Assembly (NCBI GenBank): GCA_017543805.1
Contig: JAFYFK010000241.1
Coordinates: forward strand, 1 to 11,771
Origin: Bacillota bacterium
Lineage (GTDB): Bacteria; Bacillota; Clostridia; Peptostreptococcales; Anaerovoracaceae
Length of the DNA: 11,771 nucleotides
Direction of reading: 5' to 3'
Part shown: positions 6,191 to 11,771 of the stretch, piece by piece
How the letters are laid out: every line of letters starts with the position of its first letter
How positions within the stretch are numbered: the first letter of the stretch is position 1
Position numbers and translations under genes: made by a program
Notes under the pieces: generated by a model
The model's input: the letters and a program-made list of their open reading frames with translations, nothing else
Database searches by the model: none
What the model was told of the DNA's origin: nothing

Positions 6191-6904
6191 ATGGGCGATT
6201 TTTACGAAAGGCAGCTGCTGCTCGGAAGCGAACACGTGGACTGCTTCCGGAGGCTTAAGACCTCCACGCTTTTCGAACTGCTGCAGACCGCGTCCATCCG
6301 CCACACGGAGGAGCTCGGCATGGGCCGGGAAAAGACCCTGGACAGGGGCCTGCTCTGGGTGATCACGCGCCAGCATGTGCTCATTGACCGCTGGCCGGTG
6401 TATGACGAGCGCGTCACCGTCCGTTCCTGGCCGGGGGATACCATGCATGTGCTGTTTCCACGGTATTACGAGATCCTGTCCGAGGACGGGACCGTCCTTA
6501 TCCGCGCGGCGGCGCTCTGGAACCTTATAGATATGCAGACGCGGAGCGTGGCTTTTCCCGACGAATACGGCGTGCAGATCGCCGGAGTTGATACGGGAAG
6601 GGAGATCCCTTACATCTCCAGGATCCGGGCGCTTCCGCTGACCGGAAAACGCAGCTTCACCGTTCCGTACAGCTATGTGGATCTTAACGGCCACATGAAC
6701 AACACCCGTTACTTCGACCTGGTCGAGGACAGCATTCCCGCTTCAGCCGAAGGGCGTGTGCTGGCCGAGATCTGCGCCGAATACAGCAGCGAAGCCCGCA
6801 TGGGCAGCGAGCTTAAGATCGAATGGGGAAGCGAAGACGGACTTTTTTACGTGACCGGGAGCACCGACAGGCTCTGCTTTAAAATGGGGCTTTCATATAG
6901 ATAG
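6191..6904 (+). CDS. Acyl-ACP thioesterase (FatA/FatB-like double hotdog)
   Basis: A 237-residue bacterial acyl-ACP thioesterase, which hydrolyses acyl-ACP to a free fatty acid and ACP in the cytoplasm. Seen: an N-terminal hotdog domain opening with the SEHVDCFRRLKTSTLFELLQ-type stretch (13-32) and HTEELGMG (38-45), then WVITRQHVLIDRWP and WNLIDMQTRSVAFP; and a C-terminal hotdog with VDLNGHMNNTRYFD (163-176), supplying D164, N166 and H168 of the family's active site. EYSSEA (197-202) aligns with the region of the plant glutamate/cysteine pair, with Glu kept (E201) and Ala in the cysteine place. The length matches bacterial members; plant enzymes are longer. The start lies 3 nt after the ACP stop with only a weak purine-rich site, so translation is probably coupled. 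Chain-length specificity is not readable. With the ligase it could cycle acyl chains on and off the ACP. Confidence 0.9.
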   Translation: MGDFYERQLLLGSEHVDCFRRLKTSTLFELLQTASIRHTEELGMGREKTLDRGLLWVITRQHVLIDRWPVYDERVTVRSWPGDTMHVLFPRYYEILSEDGTVLIRAAALWNLIDMQTRSVAFPDEYGVQIAGVDTGREIPYISRIRALPLTGKRSFTVPYSYVDLNGHMNNTRYFDLVEDSIPASAEGRVLAEICAEYSSEARMGSELKIEWGSEDGLFYVTGSTDRLCFKMGLSYR

Positions 6905-6948
6905 TACGTTTTTTTGCGTTTTGGGACTATATTAGAGCAGGACATAAA

Positions 6949-9900
6949 ATGCATGACAATAACGCCAGGTTTAATTCTGCCGACGGAAAACGGCTTATCC
7001 TTGCAGTTGATGATGAATTCATAAACCGCGAGATACTGAGGGGCATTCTCGAGCAGGATTACAATGTAATTTTTGCGGAAGACGGAGAAGAAGCTCTTCG
7101 TCTGGTAAAGGAGAACAGGGATATACTCTCTCTTGTTCTTCTTGATCTTATTATGCCAAAAATGTCCGGCCAGGAAGTACTCAGCCGGATAAAGGCCGAA
7201 CCCGGGTATCAGGATATTCCGGTGATCGTAGCTTCCGCGGACCTCTCCCAGGAGATAGACTGTCTCAACGCCGGCGCCAGCGATTTTATCCAGAAGCCGT
7301 ATCCGGACGCGGGCGTTATCCTTGCGCGCATCCGCCGCGCCATAGAACTGTTTGAAAGCAGAAGGATAATCCATTCCACGGAGCGCGACCCTCTTACCGG
7401 GCTGTACAACCGTGAATTCTTCTTCAGCTACGCGGAGCAGTTTGACCAGCATCACAAAGACACTCCGATGGACGCCATCGTGCTGAACATCAACCGTTTC
7501 GGTATCCTCAACGAGCGATACGGACGCGCGTACGCGGACGAGGTGTTAAAGCGCGTCGGCGAAAAAGCGCTGGAGATGGTCCACGATTCGGACGGCATAG
7601 TCAGCCGCCAGGAAGCTGATTATTTCCTGGTCTACTGCCCGCACAGGGAGGATTACAAGGCTATACTCGACAACGCTTCAATAGGCCTTGCCGGAGAGTC
7701 GAATTCCACCAGCCGCGTGCGCCTTCGCATGGGAGTCTATTCAAACGTAGATAAATCCCTTGACATAGAAAGGCGCTTTGACCGCGCGAAGATGGCGTCG
7801 GATTCCGTAAGGAACAGCTATACAAGAAATATCGGAGTATACGACGATACGCTCCATAAATCCGAGATGTACGCGGAGCGCCTGATGGAGGATTTTCCCG
7901 CCGCTATAGAAGAGGAGCAGTTCAAGGTTTATTTCCAGCCGAAATACGATATCTCCGGAGATGAGCCTTTCCTGGCCGGCGCCGAAGGACTGGTGCGCTG
8001 GGTGCATCCCGAGCTCGGAATGATAAGTCCCGGAGTTTTTATTCCTCTCTTTGAGGAAAACGGACTCATACAGGAGCTTGACCACTATGTATGGAAGCAC
8101 GCGGCCATGCAGATCCGCAGATGGAAGGATGAGATAGGCTGGTCGGTGCCGGTGTCCGTCAACGTGTCCAGGGTGGACATGTATGACGCGAATATGGTCT
8201 ATACGCTGCTGAATATTCTCGAAGAAAATAAGATCGAGGCCGGCGACCTGCATCTTGAGGTGACCGAGTCCGCGTACGCGGATGACGCGGAGCAGATCAT
8301 CGAGACCGTAAAAAGGCTGAGGGCCATGGGATTCCTTGTCGAGATGGACGATTTCGGCACAGGTTACTCGTCTCTTAACATGCTCGCGACGCTGCCGATA
8401 GACGTGCTCAAGCTGGATATGAAGTTCATCCAGACTGCCTTCGGCGAGGAAAAAGATACCCATATGCTGGAAATCATCATAGAGATCGCAAGGCATATTT
8501 CAGCGCCGGTCGTGGCGGAGGGCGTTGAGACCGAGGAGCAGAAGAACGCCCTTAAGGAAATAGGCTGCGATATGGTCCAGGGCTATTACTTCTCCCCGCC
8601 GGTGCCTCCGGAAAAGTTCAGCCCCTTCATCATAAAAGAGAAGGGGAATATGGATTCTTTTGAAAAGACAGGCCCGAAAAAACAGAAGACCAAAACTGCG
8701 GAGCCTGTAAAGGACCGCAGGTCTGCGCTTAAGCGCTGGAGCGACAGGCTCAATATTTCTTTGAAGAAGGCCAGCATCATCTTTATGATAGTGGCGTTTA
8801 TAGCCGCTGCGTCTCTGTTCGCTGCGGATTCAATGGCAACGCGGGGCTATCTGAAAATGGCTCATGCCAGCGAGCAGTTTATAATTGCGCAGCAGGCCGC
8901 CGCAGATCTTGAAGCGGGTTCGGATGCCCTCACCGAGGCAGTGAGGAGTTTTGTCGTTACCGGTAATATAGAGTATCTGCAGGACTACTTTACAGAGTCC
9001 GACGTGACAAAGCGCAGGGATGGAGCTGTATCCGCGCTCGAAGCAATGATGTCTAAGGACAGCGTTTCTTTTGAGCATATGTCTTCCGCGCTGGCTCTGT
9101 CAAACGAGCTGATGAATGACGAATATTACGCCATGAAGCTCGTCCTGTCCGCGGGAAACTATGACGAGGCGCTGATCCCCGATGTGATAAAGGCTGTAGA
9201 ACTGAGTCAGGCGGACCTCGACAAGAGCGCTTCAGAAAAACAGGCTATGGCGCTGGATCTCGTCTACGGAAGCCGCTATGCGGAGTACAAGGAAAATATA
9301 CGGAAAAACGCCGAACAGTGCACTGCGGAGGTGCTGAAGACCTCAGCGGTTGAGCGCACTCGTCTCGACGAGCGCATGAATACTCTTCTTGGTCTTCAGA
9401 CTCTGCTTACCGTAGTCCTTCTTGCAGTCGTGCTGGCTATCGTGCTCTTCATAAGCAGCTGGGTGAGAAAACCGCTGACCCGCATGGTGAAGCATATGCG
9501 TGACAAAGAGCTGGTGCCTCCCGCGGGAGCCGAGGAGCTGCGCTTCGTATCCGATACCTACAACTCCATTTTCGAGGAAAACCGCAGGACTCATGAGCGC
9601 CTTACCTACGGAAATATGCACGACGCCCTGACCGGGCTTTACAACCGCAGCGCGTATGACTTTATGCGCCACGACCTCGATATGTCGAAGAACGCGCTCA
9701 TACTGGTAGATGTTGATAAGTTCAAGAGCGTCAACGACACCTACGGGCATGACGTGGGCGATCTTGTCCTCAAGCGCGTGGCTGATGTCCTCAAGTACAG
9801 TTTCCGCGTGACCGACCTGGTATTCAGGCTGGGCGGGGACGAGTTTGTGGTCATAATGACCAATGTGGACAGCTCCATACGCGAGCAGGTCAGGCAGAAG

Positions 9901-10077
9901 ATCGACCAGGCCAATGTTATGCTCCAGAAGCCGAAGGACGATCTGCCTCCTACTTCGCTTAGCGTAGGCGTGGCCTTTGCCGACAGGGAAAATCCCGACG
10001 GCGATATCTTCAAGGACGCCGATACCGCTCTCTACCGCGTAAAAGAGGCAGGCCGCTGCGGGTGCATCATATACTGA
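6949..10077 (+). CDS. Multidomain c-di-GMP protein: REC-GGDEF*-EAL-TM-sensor-TM-GGDEF
   Basis: A 1042-residue cyclic di-GMP turnover protein. Receiver domain about 15-130: acidic pair D21/D22, phospho-acceptor D66, K116. First GGDEF about 145-300 begins DPLTGLYN (147-154), but its active loop reads RQEADYF (220-226), so it is degenerate and probably regulatory. EAL about 310-560: EGL (346-348), N405, E437, D467/D468, K488, E524 and Q544, all expected phosphodiesterase residues. A lysine-rich linker follows. TM1 is about 608-627; an extracytoplasmic helical sensor region is about 628-810 (LTEAVRSFVVTGN resembles those of clostridial membrane cyclases); TM2 is about 815-837. A second GGDEF domain has intact GGDEF at 962-966 and an RxxD inhibitory site at 953-956, five residues before it. 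AGGA (6939-6942) precedes the ATG by 6 nt. The thioesterase gene ends 44 nt upstream without a terminator, so co-transcription is possible. The chain looks like a fusion of a soluble REC-GGDEF-EAL protein with a membrane diguanylate cyclase. Confidence 0.92.
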   Translation: MHDNNARFNSADGKRLILAVDDEFINREILRGILEQDYNVIFAEDGEEALRLVKENRDILSLVLLDLIMPKMSGQEVLSRIKAEPGYQDIPVIVASADLSQEIDCLNAGASDFIQKPYPDAGVILARIRRAIELFESRRIIHSTERDPLTGLYNREFFFSYAEQFDQHHKDTPMDAIVLNINRFGILNERYGRAYADEVLKRVGEKALEMVHDSDGIVSRQEADYFLVYCPHREDYKAILDNASIGLAGESNSTSRVRLRMGVYSNVDKSLDIERRFDRAKMASDSVRNSYTRNIGVYDDTLHKSEMYAERLMEDFPAAIEEEQFKVYFQPKYDISGDEPFLAGAEGLVRWVHPELGMISPGVFIPLFEENGLIQELDHYVWKHAAMQIRRWKDEIGWSVPVSVNVSRVDMYDANMVYTLLNILEENKIEAGDLHLEVTESAYADDAEQIIETVKRLRAMGFLVEMDDFGTGYSSLNMLATLPIDVLKLDMKFIQTAFGEEKDTHMLEIIIEIARHISAPVVAEGVETEEQKNALKEIGCDMVQGYYFSPPVPPEKFSPFIIKEKGNMDSFEKTGPKKQKTKTAEPVKDRRSALKRWSDRLNISLKKASIIFMIVAFIAAASLFAADSMATRGYLKMAHASEQFIIAQQAAADLEAGSDALTEAVRSFVVTGNIEYLQDYFTESDVTKRRDGAVSALEAMMSKDSVSFEHMSSALALSNELMNDEYYAMKLVLSAGNYDEALIPDVIKAVELSQADLDKSASEKQAMALDLVYGSRYAEYKENIRKNAEQCTAEVLKTSAVERTRLDERMNTLLGLQTLLTVVLLAVVLAIVLFISSWVRKPLTRMVKHMRDKELVPPAGAEELRFVSDTYNSIFEENRRTHERLTYGNMHDALTGLYNRSAYDFMRHDLDMSKNALILVDVDKFKSVNDTYGHDVGDLVLKRVADVLKYSFRVTDLVFRLGGDEFVVIMTNVDSSIREQVRQKIDQANVMLQKPKDDLPPTSLSVGVAFADRENPDGDIFKDADTALYRVKEAGRCGCIIY

Positions 10078-10110
10078 TATTTTAAGGATCTCAGCCGAAT
10101 TTGCTTTTAT

Positions 10111-10153
10111 GGTTTCCCGGCATTGGGCAGGTGCCGGGAAATCCTTTATTTTG
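10111..10153 (+). terminator. Intrinsic terminator after the c-di-GMP gene
   Basis: TTTCCCGGCA (10113-10122) pairs over 10 bp with TGCCGGGAAA (10132-10141), and can extend by a G-T and a G-C pair (10111-10112 with 10142-10143). The loop is 9 nt. The stem is followed by the T-rich stretch TCCTTTATTTTGT. It lies 34 nt beyond the stop codon and separates the c-di-GMP gene from the ribonucleotide reductase genes. Confidence 0.85.
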
Positions 10154-10175
10154 TACGTATTTTGTGCTTATCGTA

Positions 10176-10204
10176 TTGACAGACACAATATATGGTGGTA
10201 AGAT
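10176..10204 (+). promoter_or_regulatory. Promoter of the nrdG-nrdD genes
   Basis: A perfect -35 TTGACA (10176-10181) is followed after 17 nt by TAAGAT (10199-10204; 4 of 6 to TATAAT). Transcription would start near 10211, about 30 nt before the nrdG ATG at 10240. This placement rules against the more upstream in-frame ATG at 10192, which lies in the promoter spacer. Confidence 0.75.
10183..10198 (+). promoter_or_regulatory. NrdR box in the nrdG-nrdD promoter
   Basis: ACACAATATATGGTGG matches the known NrdR operator consensus (ACACWATATATWGTGT) at 14 of 16 positions and fills the spacer between -35 and -10. NrdR is the ATP/dATP-sensing repressor of bacterial ribonucleotide reductase genes. 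NrdR boxes usually come in pairs about 31 bp apart. Exactly 31 bp upstream, at 10152-10167, is a weak second copy (TGTACGTATTTTGTGC) that keeps mainly the right half (8 of 16). Confidence 0.72.
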
Positions 10205-10239
10205 TGTCGTTGTACGAACAGAGAAACGCGGGGATTAAT

Positions 10240-10941
10240 ATGCTTATTTCAGGCCTTCAAAAGATGACACTTCTGGATTTCCCGGGGCTCGTGGCCTGTA
10301 CGGTATTCACCGGCGGATGCAATTTCCGCTGCCCGTTCTGTCACAATTCCGCGCTGGTGCTTCCGGACCGTCTGGAATCCGGATACAGTCAGGAGGACAT
10401 CCTGGACTTCCTCAAAGGAAGGCAGGGCCTGCTGGACGGCGTCGCGGTAACAGGAGGCGAACCGCTCATCCACGCGGATATGGCGGACTTCCTCCGGAAG
10501 GTGAGAGCACTCGGGTTTAAGATCAAGCTGGACACCAACGGTTCTTTCCCTGAAAGATTAAAGGAACTCGTGGAAGAAGGCCTTGTCGACCGGGTCGCGA
10601 TGGACATAAAAAACTCACCGGAACTGTACCCGAAGACCGCTGGCCTGGAGCGTATGGATATGTCCGCCATAGAGCAGAGCAAGGACTTTCTGCTGGAAGG
10701 GCGCATACCCTTCGAATTCCGCACCACGGTGGTCCGCGGACTGCATACCGCTGACAGCCTTGCCGGCGCGGCGCGCTGGATAAGCGGGGCAAAGGAGTAC
10801 TACCTTCAGCAGTACAAGGATTCCGGGGACATAATCGCTCCGGACGGGATAGGCGCCTTTACCGACGACGAGATGCGGCAGCTGCTCGCGCGCGTCAGGG
10901 AGGTCATTCCGTCGGCTGAGCTTCGCGGAGTGTCGGAATAA
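10240..10941 (+). CDS. nrdG: Anaerobic ribonucleoside-triphosphate reductase activating protein
   Basis: A 233-residue radical SAM enzyme of the NrdG2 type. It uses a [4Fe-4S] cluster and S-adenosylmethionine to make the glycyl radical on NrdD. Seen: the opening GLQKMTLLDFPG (5-16); the cluster motif CNFRCPFC (27-34; C27, C31, C34, CX3CX2C) followed by HN; the SAM-binding GGEP (72-75); and KLDTNG and VAMDIKN later in the barrel. The start at 10240 is chosen because GGGGA (10230-10234) sits 5 nt upstream and the family begins just before this LxxLQKxTLLDFPG stretch; an upstream in-frame ATG at 10192 falls inside the promoter. nrdD begins 51 nt after the stop with no terminator between, so the two are probably one operon under NrdR control. 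A related glycyl-radical activase role (pyruvate formate-lyase type) is the alternative, made unlikely by the neighbour. Confidence 0.9.
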   Translation: MLISGLQKMTLLDFPGLVACTVFTGGCNFRCPFCHNSALVLPDRLESGYSQEDILDFLKGRQGLLDGVAVTGGEPLIHADMADFLRKVRALGFKIKLDTNGSFPERLKELVEEGLVDRVAMDIKNSPELYPKTAGLERMDMSAIEQSKDFLLEGRIPFEFRTTVVRGLHTADSLAGAARWISGAKEYYLQQYKDSGDIIAPDGIGAFTDDEMRQLLARVREVIPSAELRGVSE

Positions 10942-10992
10942 GTGTTTTTCTGTCATATTGTTAATATAGAAGGTTAAAGAAGGAGAAGAAAA

Positions 10993-11771
10993 ATGTATCG
11001 AATTGTGAAACGCGACGGGAGGGTCGTAGATTTCGACATCAGCAGGATCGCCGTTGCAATCAAAAAGGCCTTTGAGGCGACAGGCACCGAGTTTAACGAA
11101 AGTGTCATAGATTTCCTCGCTTTAAAGGTCACGGCTGAATTCCAGCCCAAGATCAAGGATTCCATGGTCGCGGTGGAAGACGTTCAGGACAGCGTGGAAT
11201 CCGTGCTTTCCAAGGCCGGCTACGACAACGTTGCCAAGGCCTACATCCTGTACCGTAAACAGCGTGAAAAGCTGCGCAACACCCGCGACACTCTTCTCGA
11301 CTATAAAGACACTATCGACAAATACCTCCATATCAGCGACTGGCGCGTAAAGGAGAACTCCACCGTAACCTATTCCGTCGGCGGACTTATCCTGTCCAAT
11401 TCCGGCGCCGTTACCGCCAACTACTGGCTCAGCGAGGTCTACGACCAGGAAGTCGCTGACGCTCACCGCAACTGCGACATGCACCTGCACGATCTCAGCA
11501 TGCTCACCGGCTACTGCGCGGGCTGGAGCCTCAAGCAGCTCATCCAGGAGGGCCTCGGCGGCGTTCCCGGAAAGATCACATCATCTCCTGCAAGCCACCT
11601 CTCCACGCTCTGCAACCAGATGGTCAACTTCCTCGGCATTATGCAGAACGAGTGGGCAGGCGCTCAGGCATTCTCCTCCTTCGATACTTATCTTGCTCCC
11701 TTCGTCAAGATAGATAACTTAAACTATAAAGAAGTAAAACAGTGCATACAGTCCTTCGTGTACGGCGTAAA
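10993..11771 (+). CDS. nrdD: Anaerobic ribonucleoside-triphosphate reductase (5' part)
   Basis: The first 259 codons of a class III ribonucleotide reductase, cut by the window end. The enzyme reduces ribonucleoside triphosphates to deoxy forms without oxygen, using a glycyl radical. Seen: an N-terminal ATP-cone regulatory domain (about 1-95) opening YRIVKRDGRVVDFDISRI and including the KAYILYRKQREKLR end typical of the cone, then the start of the catalytic barrel with HRNCDMHLHDL, GYCAGWSLKQLI and the SSPASHLSTLCNQ stretch. The C-terminal glycyl radical site and zinc cysteines lie outside the window. AAGGAG (10980-10985) is 7 nt before the ATG. It follows nrdG, the reverse of the more familiar nrdD-nrdG order. 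Confidence 0.95.
   Translation, partial: MYRIVKRDGRVVDFDISRIAVAIKKAFEATGTEFNESVIDFLALKVTAEFQPKIKDSMVAVEDVQDSVESVLSKAGYDNVAKAYILYRKQREKLRNTRDTLLDYKDTIDKYLHISDWRVKENSTVTYSVGGLILSNSGAVTANYWLSEVYDQEVADAHRNCDMHLHDLSMLTGYCAGWSLKQLIQEGLGGVPGKITSSPASHLSTLCNQMVNFLGIMQNEWAGAQAFSSFDTYLAPFVKIDNLNYKEVKQCIQSFVYGV

Noticed and set aside
6905..6948. A promoter for the c-di-GMP gene using TATATT at 6928-6933
   Set aside because: No acceptable -35 box lies 16-19 nt upstream; the match is no better than chance in this T-rich gap.
10192..10239. ATG at 10192 as the nrdG start
   Set aside because: It falls within the NrdR box and promoter spacer, upstream of the expected transcription start, and adds residues the family lacks.
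1..11771. CRISPR arrays, tRNA or rRNA genes, transposase genes
   Set aside because: No regularly spaced repeats, no tRNA-like cloverleaf or rRNA stretch, and no transposase or integrase motif was found in either strand.

Overview
The window reads as chromosome of an anaerobic, Gram-positive-type bacterium, most likely a Clostridia member of the gut or rumen kind. This is inference. It rests on strong AGGAGG-type ribosome binding sites, an oxygen-sensitive class III ribonucleotide reductase with its radical-SAM activase, intrinsic terminators with T tracts, and a large c-di-GMP protein of a style common in that class. Gene density is high. The one sizeable non-coding stretch is 4213-4543.

Left part (53-4212, minus strand, transcribed right to left): three redox genes. 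First in transcription order is a FAD enzyme that closely resembles the polyunsaturated fatty acid (linoleate) isomerase of Propionibacterium acnes. Then, beyond an intrinsic terminator, come a phytoene-desaturase/retinol-saturase-like FAD oxidoreductase and a ferredoxin-NAD(P)H reductase with a C-terminal plant-type [2Fe-2S] domain. A second terminator closes the unit at the left edge. A reasonable but unproven reading is an unsaturated fatty acid isomerisation and hydrogenation pathway: the isomerase makes a conjugated diene, the second flavoenzyme reduces it, and the reductase supplies electrons from NAD(P)H.

Middle (4213-6904): a divergent intergenic region carries two face-to-face promoters whose -10 boxes are the arms of one inverted repeat. 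Next to it is a 145-nt GC-cored element with perfect 17-bp terminal inverted repeats. On the plus strand follow a compact acyl-AMP ligase, a dedicated acyl carrier protein and an acyl-ACP thioesterase. These form a load-carry-release set for acyl chains. Its position back to back with the isomerase unit suggests that the two arms act on the same fatty acids.

Right part: a 1042-residue c-di-GMP protein (6949-10077) joins a receiver, a degenerate GGDEF and an intact EAL to a complete membrane-anchored sensor-GGDEF cyclase, so it appears to hold both opposing activities in one chain. After a terminator, an nrdG-nrdD pair begins (nrdD is cut by the window end). It is driven by a TTGACA promoter whose spacer is a near-consensus NrdR box.
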